This document shows, piece after piece, positions 43,417 through 51,682 of a stretch of DNA of 51,682 nucleotides. Position 1 is the stretch's first letter; the number at the start of each line of letters is the position of its first letter. The DNA is from Stenotrophomonas chelatiphaga. GTDB lineage: Bacteria > Pseudomonadota > Gammaproteobacteria > Xanthomonadales > Xanthomonadaceae. A program made the position numbers and the translations under genes. Below the pieces are notes generated by a model, which saw only the letters and a list, made by a program, of their open reading frames with translations, did not search any database and was not told the origin of the DNA. The DNA lies in contig NZ_LDJK01000068.1 of NCBI RefSeq assembly GCF_001431535.1, positions 1 through 51,682 of the forward strand, read 5' to 3'.

Positions 43417-44464
43417 GGGCCACGTCCTCATGGGGGGCGCCGCTGCGGATCGGCAGCAGCAGGGTGAATACGGTATGCCCGGGCCGCGAACGATAGGTCA
43501 GCGTGCCGCGGTGTTCGCGCGCCACCTGCTGGGCCAGCGCCAGGCCCAGTCCGGTGCCCTCGGCGCGGCCACTCACCAGCGGCAGGAACAGGTGTTCGGC
43601 GAGCTCTTCGGGCACGCCGCGGCCGTCGTCGGCGATCTCCAGCCGCAGCGCAAGCGGGTGGAGCTGCTCGGCGATGCGCACGCCATGTTCCACCCGCGTG
43701 CGCAGGGTGATGCCACCGGCGCCGGCCTGGATGGCATTGCGCACCAGGTTCCACACCGCCTGGCTGAGGCGATCGGCATCGCCATTGAATTCGGGAATGC
43801 TGGGATCGTAATCGCGCTGCAACCTGACCGCCCAGCCCGCCTCGCTTTCGGCCAGGCGCAGCACCTGCTCCAGCGCAGCGTGGATGTTCAACGTGGCGTG
43901 CGGGGCGGCCGGTGCCGGCGACAGCAATTGGTCCAGCAGGCTGTTGAGGCGCTCGATTTCGGTCCCGATCAGGTCCACCAGTTCGCGCTCGTCGGCATCG
44001 CGCTGGGCGATCCGGCGCGCCAGCAACTGGGCGGCGCCCTTCAATCCGGCCAGCGGGTTGCGCAATTCGTGGGCGAGCCCCTTCAGCGCCGCGCTGAGCG
44101 CGCTGGGCAGGGCCTGGGTGGGGTCCAGCCCGCGAAATTCATCCACCGGGTGGGCTTCCAGCAGCCAGCCGCCATCATCCAGGCGGCTCATCCAGCCTTC
44201 GGCAAAACGGGCGCCCTCGCCCGGCAGTGCCAATGCCAACCGGTGCAGGCGCAGGCTGTCGCGCTCGTCGCGGGCAAGGAAATGGGCCAGCGCATCACCC
44301 TGTGCTTCCAGTGCCACCAGCGGCTGGCCGACCAGGCGACGCCCACTGACCCCCAGCCAGCGGGCGAAGGCCGGATTGCAGCCGGTGATGCGCCCACCGG
44401 CGTCGGCCCAGGCGACCGGCGTGCCGAGCTGTTCGATGACGGGGGGCGGCAGGAACGCAGTCAT
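43409..44464 (-). CDS. ntrB: Nitrogen regulation sensor kinase NtrB
   Basis: This 351-residue cytoplasmic kinase/phosphatase of NtrC has an N-terminal PAS domain (GTPVAWADAGGRITGCNPAF). The phospho-accepting histidine is in LAHELRNPLAGLKG, the N box is NLVRNAIQAG, and the G boxes are ADDGRGVPEE and GTGLGLALAQQ. There are no membrane segments. The ATG at 44464 is chosen over 44482 because an NtrC-type palindrome occupies 44465-44481. PII (GlnK/GlnB) is the expected controlling partner, and glnK is encoded nearby. Confidence 0.95.
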
Positions 44465-44481
44465 TGCACCAATGTAGTGCA
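44465..44481. promoter_or_regulatory. NtrC-binding site at the ntrBC start
   Basis: TGCACCAATGTAGTGCA matches the enteric NtrC consensus TGCACCA-N3-TGGTGCA closely. It directly abuts the ntrB start codon, a position that would give autorepression when NtrC is bound. Confidence 0.75.
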
Positions 44482-44563
44482 AAACGGCGGATTGATGGAC
44501 GTGGCTTGGGTTGAAAAGACGAGCGCATCACCGAGGGATGCGCCCGTCGGCGGACGACGTTCG

Positions 44564-44940
44564 TTACGGCGGGCAGGCTGCGCCCGTGAAGAAGTCCTTC
44601 CCTTTGAGCAGAGCGGCAGGCGTATGGCCGTGCGACGGGAACCAGTAATAGACGGAGTAGTTCAAAGGAGGTCCTCCGGAAGGACGCACCGGAATCGAAG
44701 ACGCTGGTGGTGTCGCCGATCATCGCGCGCACACCTGTTGAATGCGTATGCCCATGGAAGACGGCAAGTACGCGATGATCTGTCACCCGTTTTGCGAATC
44801 TCGCCCGCGCCGCATCTGCGTGGGCGCCTTCCCCGTACCGCGATGGGCGGGCGGTGCGTGTTGATGACAATCAACCTGCAACCAGCCTCGCAAGGGGATG
44901 ACGCACGCCCCATCAGCGCGTGCCGCTGCGCCCAATCAGA
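44564..44940 (-). pseudogene. Frameshifted metallophosphoesterase-like pseudogene
   Basis: Three pieces of one protein lie in three minus-strand frames in the right order. The first contains CRLIVINTHRPP, the second VFHGHTHSTGV followed by VFDSGASF (a metallophosphoesterase C-terminal HGHTH motif), and the third NYSVYYWFPSHGHTPAALLK then GKDFFTGAACPP before a TAA at 44564. At least two frameshifts separate them, and the N-terminal half with the other metal ligands is missing. It sits between ntrB and the EF-hand gene. Confidence 0.7.
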
Positions 44941-44958
44941 CAATCTCTGGCGCACCGA

Positions 44959-45234
44959 TCAGGGCGTACCGGAGGCGTCCCGTGCCTTCTTCCAGGCACT
45001 TTCGAATTCGCGTGCACTGATCTCGTCGTCTTCGTCGAAGTCAAAGAAAGACAGCGGCTGGTCGGCCAGCGCGAAACGGTCGTCGCTCTGTCCGGTGGCA
45101 TCAGCCCACACCACCCGCAGGCCGTAGATCTCCACCTGGCGCACGATCTTCTCGCCGCGGGCTTCCATCAGCACGTTGCCCTTGCCCAGGTCCGATTCGG
45201 CCGGGTGCTTGTAGTACTTCTTGGCGGTGTTCAT
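44959..45234 (-). CDS. Small protein with an EF-hand-like loop
   Basis: This 91-residue cytoplasmic protein has a C-terminal DFDEDDEISAREFESAW with D, D, D, E, S and E at the spacing of an EF-hand calcium loop (positions 1, 3, 5, 7, 9 and 12). The N-terminal part (EKIVRQVEIYGLRVVWADAT) is unrecognised. A single EF-hand without a clear partner may bind calcium weakly or only resemble a site. It follows the amidase gene by 70 bases on the same strand. Confidence 0.7.
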   Translation of the reverse strand: MNTAKKYYKHPAESDLGKGNVLMEARGEKIVRQVEIYGLRVVWADATGQSDDRFALADQPLSFFDFDEDDEISAREFESAWKKARDASGTP

Positions 45235-45304
45235 GAACTGTCCTACCCGGGCCAGCAGCCCGGAAATCTGGAAAAAGGGCGCTGAGTGTGCCTCAGAGGG
45301 CTGG

Positions 45305-46048
45305 TTATTGCTGCAGCAGCAGCGAATGCAGGATGCGCGCATCTTCGGCATCCAGCACGGCCGGCAGGTCGTCGCGGCCGCGGAAGCGACGATGGAAGGC
45401 ACCCACGGCGGCATCGCGGTCGTCCAGCGGATAACCGAACACGGCCAGCGCCTGCCAGGCATCGAAACCGGCCGGCGGCAGTCCATCGGCAGCGCGCGGC
45501 CAGACGCCGAAACCGGCCTGCGCCAGCTGCTGCCACGGGAAGAAGCGGCTGGGGTCCTGCTTGCGTGAAGGCGCCAGGTCGGCATGCCCGATCACCTGCG
45601 ACGGCGGGATCCGCAGGCGGCTGCTGAGATCCTGCAGCAGCACGATCAACGACTGGACCTGCGCCTGGCTGAAAGGCGTGTCACCATCGTTGTCCAGTTC
45701 AATGCCGATCGAGGCGGAGTTCAGGTCGGTGATGGTGCCCCAGCGTCCCGGCCCGGCGTGCCAGGCGCGGCGATCATCGGCGACCAGCTGGTAGCGCCTG
45801 CCGTCGGCGCCGATCAGGTAATGCGCGCTGACCTTGCCCCCGCTGTTGGCACTGCGCAGGGTGTCCAGGCTCTGCTGCACGGAGTGCTGGTCGGTGTGGT
45901 GCAACACGATGATCACCGGCATGCGCGCGTTGTGGTTGGCCGATGGCACCCAGCTCGCCAGCGGATTGCGCTCTTCCACCGGCGCACCGGCGCAGGCGGC
46001 CAACAGCGCGCAGGAAAGCAGCAGGGCCAGGGGGCGGATCATCGTCAT
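45305..46048 (-). CDS. N-acetylmuramoyl-L-alanine amidase, AmiD-like lipoprotein
   Basis: This 247-residue periplasmic lipoprotein (LALLLSCALLAAC) has an Amidase_2 domain. Zinc ligands are in VIIVLHHTDQ and VIGHADLAPSRKQDP; WHAGPGRWG, SIGIELDNDG and the Lys/Asp after the second His are family-typical. It cleaves the bond between muramic acid and the stem peptide, as AmiD does, in cell-wall turnover. AmpD itself is cytoplasmic, so the lipobox argues against calling this ampD. ATG 46048 or 46042 may be the start. Confidence 0.9.
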   Translation of the reverse strand: MTMIRPLALLLSCALLAACAGAPVEERNPLASWVPSANHNARMPVIIVLHHTDQHSVQQSLDTLRSANSGGKVSAHYLIGADGRRYQLVADDRRAWHAGPGRWGTITDLNSASIGIELDNDGDTPFSQAQVQSLIVLLQDLSSRLRIPPSQVIGHADLAPSRKQDPSRFFPWQQLAQAGFGVWPRAADGLPPAGFDAWQALAVFGYPLDDRDAAVGAFHRRFRGRDDLPAVLDAEDARILHSLLLQQ

Positions 46049-46062
46049 GCCCCGATTGTACC

Positions 46063-46095
46063 CATTAAAAAACCGGCGGCCCCCGGACCGCCGGT
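46063..46095 (-). terminator. Rho-independent terminator of glnK-amtB
   Basis: Stem ACCGGCGG/CCGCCGGT (46072-46095, eight-base loop), followed on the minus strand by TTTTTTAA. It ends the glnK-amtB transcript about 50 bases past amtB and overlaps the promoter region of the amidase gene. Confidence 0.85.
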
Positions 46096-46145
46096 CACGG
46101 CGCATGCAAGCGCCATCAACAAGTTGTTCTGCAGAAAGCCGTGGA

Positions 46146-47573
46146 TCAGACCTCGTAAGCGGACTCGCCGTGCGAGGTCACGTCCAGGCCGGTACGCTCG
46201 GCTTCTTCGGTGACACGCAGGCCGACCAGCGCCTTGACCACCAGCAGGATCAGCGCAGTCACCACGGCGCACCAGACGATGGTGAATGCGACGCTGACGA
46301 ACTGCACCCATACCTGGTGGCCGATATCCAGGTCGGCCTTGGTGCCGCCCAGCGACTGCGCGCTGAAGACACCGGTGAGCAGCGCACCGACAATGCCGCC
46401 GATGCCATGCACGCCGAACACATCGGCGGTGTCATCGACCTTCAGCAGGCGCTTCAGACCGGTGACGCCCCACACGCAGAGCGCACCGGAGACCACGCCG
46501 ATGACCAGCGCGCCCATCGGGCCGACGGTGCCGCAGGCCGGCGTGATGCCGACCAGGCCGGCAACCGCGCCGGATGCAGCGCCGAGTGCGGACGGCTTGC
46601 CCTTGGTGATCGCTTCCACCAGCGTCCAGCCCACCACCGCCGCGGCCGTGGCCAGGATGGTGTTGAGGAAGGCCAGCGACGCCACGGTGTCGGCAGCAGC
46701 GGCCGAGCCGGCGTTGAAGCCGAACCAGCCCACCCACAGCAGCATCGCGCCGATATAGGTGAACACCACGTTGTGCGGCTTCAGCGCGGTCTGGCCATAG
46801 CCGATGCGCTTGCCGACGAAGTACGCGCCGACCAGGCCGGCCACGCCTGCGTTGATGTGCACCACGGTGCCGCCGGCGAAATCGATCGCACCCATTTCGC
46901 CCAGGTAGCCCCCGCCCCAGACGATGTGCGCCATCGGGATGTAGCTGAGGGTGAACCACAGGATCGAGAACAGGATCACCGCCTTGAACTTGATGCGTTC
47001 GGCGAAGGCGCCGACGATCAGGGCGGTGGTGATGCCGGCGAACGTGGACTGGAAGGCGACGAACAGGTAATCCGGCAGGCCGGCGATCGGCGTGTTGCCG
47101 ACCGAGTCGGGCGAAAAGCCCTTCAGGAAGGCGAACTGGGTGAAGGAGCCGAAGAACTGGTTGCCTTCGCTGAACACCGCGCTGTAGCCGTAGGCCACCC
47201 ACAGGATGATCACCAGCGAGAACACCACCAGGATCTGGCTGAGTACGGACAGCACGTTCTTCGAACGCACCAGGCCGCCATAGAACAGGGCCAGGCCCGG
47301 CACCACCATCAGCAGCACCAGCAGCGTGGAGGTCAGCATCCAGGCCACGTCACCGTGGTCGAAGGTGGGTGCGGCGGCCGCTTCAGCCACCGGGGCGGCG
47401 ACCGGCTCTGCAGCCAGCGGCTCGACCGCCACTTCTTCGGTCGGCACCGGGGTGACCTGCGCCTGGGCGTGGGCAGTGCCCGGGAAAGCGCCCACGGCCA
47501 GTGCGCTGAGCAGCATCATCAGGCACACCAGATGGAACCGGGCTTGCCACCCGGCGAACAGTCGAATCTTCAT
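46146..47573 (-). CDS. amtB: Ammonium transporter AmtB
   Basis: This 475-residue inner-membrane channel has a signal peptide, an Ala/Pro/Glu-rich linker (about 37-70), and eleven expected helices. DHGDVAWMLTSTLLVLLMVV starts the channel domain, and FGFNAGSAAAAD, the twin-His region with VVHINAGVAGLVGA, and DVFGVHGIGGIVGALLTG are family signatures. It admits ammonium under nitrogen limitation and is blocked by unmodified GlnK. It lies 20 bases after glnK in one operon. Confidence 0.95.
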   Translation of the reverse strand: MKIRLFAGWQARFHLVCLMMLLSALAVGAFPGTAHAQAQVTPVPTEEVAVEPLAAEPVAAPVAEAAAAPTFDHGDVAWMLTSTLLVLLMVVPGLALFYGGLVRSKNVLSVLSQILVVFSLVIILWVAYGYSAVFSEGNQFFGSFTQFAFLKGFSPDSVGNTPIAGLPDYLFVAFQSTFAGITTALIVGAFAERIKFKAVILFSILWFTLSYIPMAHIVWGGGYLGEMGAIDFAGGTVVHINAGVAGLVGAYFVGKRIGYGQTALKPHNVVFTYIGAMLLWVGWFGFNAGSAAAADTVASLAFLNTILATAAAVVGWTLVEAITKGKPSALGAASGAVAGLVGITPACGTVGPMGALVIGVVSGALCVWGVTGLKRLLKVDDTADVFGVHGIGGIVGALLTGVFSAQSLGGTKADLDIGHQVWVQFVSVAFTIVWCAVVTALILLVVKALVGLRVTEEAERTGLDVTSHGESAYEV

Positions 47574-47593
47574 GCGAGGGATCTCCGAGTGGG

Positions 47594-48163
<570 letters not shown>

Positions 48164-48245
48164 TCATCCCTGCCGGCTCCCCAGCCGGAAAAGATGCGGC
48201 GATGACGAAGGTGGGAGGGGTATCCTCCGCCACCGCCGCGCGTGC

Positions 48246-49655
48246 TCAGCTGGCGTAGTACAACTGGTATTCCAGCGGGTGGGTGGCCGCACGGAACTTG
48301 GTGACTTCCTGCATCTTCAGCGCGATGTAACCGTCGATGAAATCATCGTCCATCACGCCGCCGGCCTTCAGGAACTCGCGGTCCTTGTCGAGCGCTTCCA
48401 GCGCCTGGTCCAGCGAGGAGCAGACCTGCGGGATCAGCTTCTCTTCTTCCGGCGGCAGGTCGTACAGGTCCTTGTCGCTCGGTGCGCCCGGGTCGATCTG
48501 GTTCTTGATGCCGTCCAGGCCGGCCATCATCAGCACGGTGAAGGTCAGGTAGCCGGACTGGATCGGATCGGGGAAGCGCATTTCAATGCGGCGCGCCTTC
48601 GGGTTGGTCACGAACGGGATGCGGCACGAAGCCGAACGGTTGCGTGCCGAATAGGCCAGCATCACCGGCGCTTCGAAGCCCGGGACCAGGCGCTTGTAGC
48701 TGTTGGTGCCGGCGTTGGCGAAGGCGTTGATCGCCTTGGCGTGCTTGAAGATGCCGCCGATGTACCACAGCGCCAGCTGGCTCAGGCCACCGTAGCCGTC
48801 ACCGGAGAACAGGTTGGTGCCGCCCTTGGACAGCGACTGGTGCACGTGCATGCCGCTGCCGTTGTCGCCGACGATCGGCTTGGGCATGAAGGTCGCGGTC
48901 TTGCCGTTGCGGTGGGCAACGTTCTTGATCACGTACTTCATGCGCAGCAGTTCGTCGGCCTTCTGCACCAGGGTGCTGAACTTGGTGCCGATCTCGCACT
49001 GGCCGGCAGTGGCCACTTCGTGGTGCTGCACTTCCACTTCGATGCCGACCTGTTCCAGCGTCTTGCACATTTCCGCGCGCAGGTCGTGCAGCGAATCGGT
49101 CGGCGGCACGGGGAAGTAACCGCCCTTCACGCCCGGACGGTAGCCGCTGTTGGCGCCGTCATACTTGGCACCGGTGTTCCAGGCGGCTTCTTCGGAATCG
49201 ACCTTGAAGAAGGTGTTGCCCATGTCGTTGGCGAAGCGGACCGAATCGAAGATGAAGAACTCCGGCTCCGGGCCGAAGAAGGCCTGCTCGGCGATGCCAC
49301 TGGACTTCAGGAAGGCTTCGGCGCGCTTGGCGATGCCGCGCGGGCAACGGCCGTACGGCTGCATGGTGGCCGGGTCGAGGATGTCGCAGCTGATGACGAT
49401 GGTCGGGTCGGCGTAGAACGGGTCCACGTAGGCGCTGGACGGATCCGGCAGCAGGACCATGTCCGATTCGTTGATGCCTTTCCAGCCGGCGATGGAGCTG
49501 CCGTCGAACATCTTGCCTTCTTCGAACAGCGACGCTTCGATGATGCTGACCGGGAAGGTGACGTGCTGCTCGATGCCACGCATGTCCACGAAACGCAGAT
49601 CGACGAACTCGATCTGGTTGTCCTTGACCAGCTTCTCAACGTTTTCAACGGACAT
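48246..49655 (-). CDS. glnA: Glutamine synthetase, type I
   Basis: This 469-residue dodecameric enzyme makes glutamine from glutamate, ammonia and ATP. Signatures are [30 protein letters not shown], the ATP-binding [17 protein letters not shown] and [10 protein letters not shown]. Tyr 398 in LYDLPPEE is the adenylylation site of the GlnE-regulated (GSI-beta) type. Start ATG at 49655 ([10 protein letters not shown]). It is preceded by a sigma-54 promoter and NtrC sites. Confidence 0.97.
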   Translation of the reverse strand: MSVENVEKLVKDNQIEFVDLRFVDMRGIEQHVTFPVSIIEASLFEEGKMFDGSSIAGWKGINESDMVLLPDPSSAYVDPFYADPTIVISCDILDPATMQPYGRCPRGIAKRAEAFLKSSGIAEQAFFGPEPEFFIFDSVRFANDMGNTFFKVDSEEAAWNTGAKYDGANSGYRPGVKGGYFPVPPTDSLHDLRAEMCKTLEQVGIEVEVQHHEVATAGQCEIGTKFSTLVQKADELLRMKYVIKNVAHRNGKTATFMPKPIVGDNGSGMHVHQSLSKGGTNLFSGDGYGGLSQLALWYIGGIFKHAKAINAFANAGTNSYKRLVPGFEAPVMLAYSARNRSASCRIPFVTNPKARRIEMRFPDPIQSGYLTFTVLMMAGLDGIKNQIDPGAPSDKDLYDLPPEEEKLIPQVCSSLDQALEALDKDREFLKAGGVMDDDFIDGYIALKMQEVTKFRAATHPLEYQLYYAS

Positions 49656-49698
49656 CGGGTGGAACCTCGGTTGGAATTGAATGCCTGGGATTACCAGA

Positions 49699-49713
49699 GC
49701 AATGTCCGTGCCA
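49699..49713 (-). promoter_or_regulatory. Sigma-54 promoter of glnA
   Basis: On the minus strand this reads TGGCACGGACATTGC, an exact match to the -24/-12 consensus TGGCAC-N5-TTGC. The transcription start would fall near 49687, giving a leader of about 30 bases before the glnA start. Confidence 0.92.
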
Positions 49714-49751
49714 ACTTCTGCACCCTCACAAGCCCTTGATTTGCATGAGCG

Positions 49752-49822
49752 TGCGCCTGAATGGTGCACAACAAAACGCACCATCATGGTGCGTTGTCAG
49801 CACCGCGCACTGGCTTGGTGCA
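49752..49822. promoter_or_regulatory. Three NtrC-type enhancer sites upstream of glnA
   Basis: Three 17-base NtrC-like palindromes: TGCGCCTGAATGGTGCA (49752-49768), CGCACCATCATGGTGCG (49777-49793) and CGCACTGGCTTGGTGCA (49806-49822). They lie about 65-135 bases upstream of the predicted sigma-54 start, as expected for an enhancer. Their centres are 25 and 29 bases apart. The outer site is also only 59 bases from the divergent uppP start, so it could affect that gene. Confidence 0.8.
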
Positions 49823-49880
49823 TCAGGAGATGGTCTATCCTCTTCGGCACCTTTCATTGCCCACCCAACTATCCTTCTCC

Positions 49881-50675
49881 ATGTCAGACCTGCTCTCCGC
49901 CCTGCTGCTGGGCATCCTTGAAGGCGTCACCGAGTTCCTGCCCATCTCCAGCACCGGGCACCTGCTGATCGCCCAGCATTGGCTGGGCGCGCGCTCGGAC
50001 TTCTTCAACATCATCATCCAGGCCGGTGCGATCCTCGCCATCACCCTGGTCTTCCGCCAGCGTCTGTGGAGCCTGGCCACCGGCCTGCACCAGCGCGAGA
50101 ACCGCGACTACGTGATGAAGCTGGGGGCTGCCTTCCTGGTGACCGCGGTGGTCGGCCTGCCGGTGCGCCTGGCTGGCTGGGAACTGCCGGAAACGGTGAG
50201 CCCGGTAGCGTGGGCGCTGATCATCGGTGGCATCTGGATGCTGCTGGTGGAGGCCTATACCGCACGCCTGCCTGATCGTGACCGGGTGACCTGGACGGTG
50301 GCCATCGGCGTGGGCATCGCGCAGGTGGTGGCCGGTGTGTTCCCGGGCACGTCGCGCTCGGCGTCGGCGATCTTCCTGGCCATGCTGCTGGGCCTGAGCC
50401 GCCGTGCAGCGGCCACCGAGTTCGTGTTCCTGGTCGGCATCCCGACCATGTTCGCGGCCAGCGCCTATGCGTTCCTGGAACTGGCCAAGGAGGGCAACCT
50501 GGCCAGCGAAAACTGGACCGACGTCGGCGTGGCCTTCCTTGCCGCGGTCGTCACCGGCTTCGTCGTAGTGAAGTGGCTGCTGGGCTACATCAAGTCACAC
50601 AAATTCACCGCCTTCGCGGTGTATCGCATCCTGCTCGGCGCGGGACTGCTGCTGTGGTTGCCTGCCGGCAACTGA
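49881..50675 (+). CDS. uppP: Undecaprenyl-diphosphate phosphatase
   Basis: This 264-residue inner-membrane enzyme, also known as BacA, recycles the lipid carrier for peptidoglycan and other polymers. Its catalytic motifs are EGVTEFLPISSTGH near the N-terminus and VFPGTSRSASAIF in the second half. About eight membrane helices are predicted by eye. It is divergent from glnA. The ATG at 49881 gives the standard N-terminus MSDLLSALLLGILEGVTEF. Confidence 0.96.
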   Translation: MSDLLSALLLGILEGVTEFLPISSTGHLLIAQHWLGARSDFFNIIIQAGAILAITLVFRQRLWSLATGLHQRENRDYVMKLGAAFLVTAVVGLPVRLAGWELPETVSPVAWALIIGGIWMLLVEAYTARLPDRDRVTWTVAIGVGIAQVVAGVFPGTSRSASAIFLAMLLGLSRRAAATEFVFLVGIPTMFAASAYAFLELAKEGNLASENWTDVGVAFLAAVVTGFVVVKWLLGYIKSHKFTAFAVYRILLGAGLLLWLPAGN

Positions 50676-50748
50676 ATGCGGCGCCAGATGCGTGACCCCA
50701 TCCGGCACGCGCACCCGTTCTGAATCCGGCAATCCAAGGAGAATCCAA

Positions 50749-51567
50749 ATGAAGCGCACCCTGATCCTGTCCCTGCCGTTGGCCCTGCTGGCGGCCTGCA
50801 GCCAGAACCCGGCCCCGGCCGGCAATGCCGATGACCTCGCCCCGGCACCGGCCGCCGCCGCTGCGCAGAAGACCGCCGCGCACCTGGACGTGCAGCGCCT
50901 GCATGGCCAGCACTGGCGACTGAAGGACGCCACCGGCGCCGACGGCAAGCGCATCGATGCGCTGTTCGTGCGCGCCGACAAGCCGGTGACGCTGGACTTC
51001 AGCGAAGGCCGCGTATCGGTGTCCAACGCCTGCAACGGCATGAGTGGCGGTTACACCGTGGCTGATGGCAACCTGGTGCTGTCGCAGCTGGCCTCCACGC
51101 GCATGGCCTGCGAGCCGAGCATCATGGCGCTGGACGAGGCCGTGGGCAGCCGCCTGCAGGGCACGCTGAAGACCGAACTGGCCGACAACGGCGAGCTGAC
51201 CCTGCGTACCGCCCAGGGCGAGGTGCTGGTGTTCGCCCCAGAGCCTACCGCCGAGACCCGCTTCGGCGGCCCGGGTGAGCGCGTGTTCCTGGAAGTGGCC
51301 GCGCAGACCAAGCCGTGCCCGCATCCGCTGATCAAGGACAAGCAGTGCCTGCAGGTGCGCGAAGTGCAGTTCGACGACCAGGGCCTGAAGCAGGGTGAGC
51401 CGGGCGGGTTCGAGAACTTCTACGACAACATCGAGGGCTACACCCACGAGGCCGGGACCCGCAACGTACTGCGCGTGAACCGCTTCAAGGTGGCCAATCC
51501 GCCGGCGGATGCGTCGTCGCAGGCGTATGTGCTGGACATGGTGGTGGAGTCGGCTGTCGAGAAGTGA
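50749..51567 (+). CDS. META/DUF4377-domain lipoprotein
   Basis: This 272-residue protein has a lipoprotein signal (ILSLPLALLAAC) and an Ala/Pro-rich linker. A META domain follows (LHGQHWRLKDATG, VSVSNACNGMSGGY, STRMACEPSIMALDEAV; about 50-165). The C-terminal DUF4377-like domain has ERVFLEVAAQTKPCPHP and CLQVREVQFDDQGLK. META domains occur in HslJ-type outer-membrane proteins tied to stress or antibiotic response. Its own role is not known. AAGGAG precedes the ATG at 50749. Confidence 0.88.
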   Translation: MKRTLILSLPLALLAACSQNPAPAGNADDLAPAPAAAAAQKTAAHLDVQRLHGQHWRLKDATGADGKRIDALFVRADKPVTLDFSEGRVSVSNACNGMSGGYTVADGNLVLSQLASTRMACEPSIMALDEAVGSRLQGTLKTELADNGELTLRTAQGEVLVFAPEPTAETRFGGPGERVFLEVAAQTKPCPHPLIKDKQCLQVREVQFDDQGLKQGEPGGFENFYDNIEGYTHEAGTRNVLRVNRFKVANPPADASSQAYVLDMVVESAVEK

Positions 51568-51570
51568 CTG

Positions 51571-51665
51571 CGAACGGGTGAGACCCCCCTCGCGGGTGGC
51601 TTTCAGGCTGAAGCTGGGGTGGGCCGGGCGGGGAGGCTATGCGGGGCACGCGCAAGTACGTCCAT
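51571..51665 (+). repeat. Intergenic repeat, right-edge copy
   Basis: This copy matches 82-185 in the same orientation (cgaacgggtg, ctcgcgggtggct, gggccgggcgg and tccatg in order), though the middle has diverged. It begins four bases after the META lipoprotein stop and runs to the window edge, so the full element is not seen. Confidence 0.6.
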
Positions 51666-51682
51666 GTAGCTCTTCGCGGCTC

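Noticed and set aside
45305..46048. Cytoplasmic AmpD (beta-lactamase regulation)
   Set aside because: A lipobox signal peptide places it in the periplasm, which fits AmiD better.

Overview
The window looks like a chromosomal segment of a Stenotrophomonas species, probably of the S. maltophilia complex. The evidence is the high-GC xanthomonad-type coding, the GTAG-headed palindromic intergenic repeats (SMAG type), an Ax21-family outer-membrane protein, tandem lipoprotein Cu/Zn superoxide dismutases, and a thiamine TonB-receptor/PnuT operon under a THI element. The species assignment is inferred from family knowledge and was not checked by a search.

Left part (1-20850). A glutaryl-CoA dehydrogenase-like gene is translationally coupled to an unexpected Ntox15-domain (DNase-toxin fold) gene. 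ETF-ubiquinone oxidoreductase, which takes electrons from such dehydrogenases, is divergent to them and is followed by a cytochrome c lipoprotein. Next come a divergent BvgS-like hybrid sensor kinase and LuxR-type response regulator, and a TonB receptor-phospholipase C operon with a candidate Pho box. An APH-fold kinase then stands beside a TPP-riboswitch-controlled TonB receptor-PnuT operon, so outer-membrane uptake, inner-membrane uptake and possibly phosphorylation of thiamine are neighbours. An EAL phosphodiesterase and a divergent LysR/SDR pair end this part.

Accessory island (about 20860-29320). Base composition is visibly lower in GC. It holds small unknown genes, an HNH-like zinc protein and a 1241-residue YobI/KAP-like membrane P-loop ATPase. 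It also has a 3'-half fragment of tRNA-Arg(CCU) and a short displaced fragment of an ETF-QO gene. Iterated CATAGTT-type repeats lie at both borders. No integrase or transposase is visible. The content and structure suggest a decayed integrated element with defence-like cargo.

Right part (29400-51682). In order: Ax21; a class II Fic protein behind a striking set of palindromes; gpsA-secB-rhodanese; hemD-hemX-hemY; a thiolase; two sodC genes; and a nitrogen-control block of ntrBC, amtB, glnK and glnA. glnA has a consensus sigma-54 promoter and three NtrC-type sites, and ntrBC has one NtrC-type site abutting its start codon. uppP and a META/DUF4377 lipoprotein close the window. SMAG dimers and larger inverted-repeat elements fill many gaps between genes.
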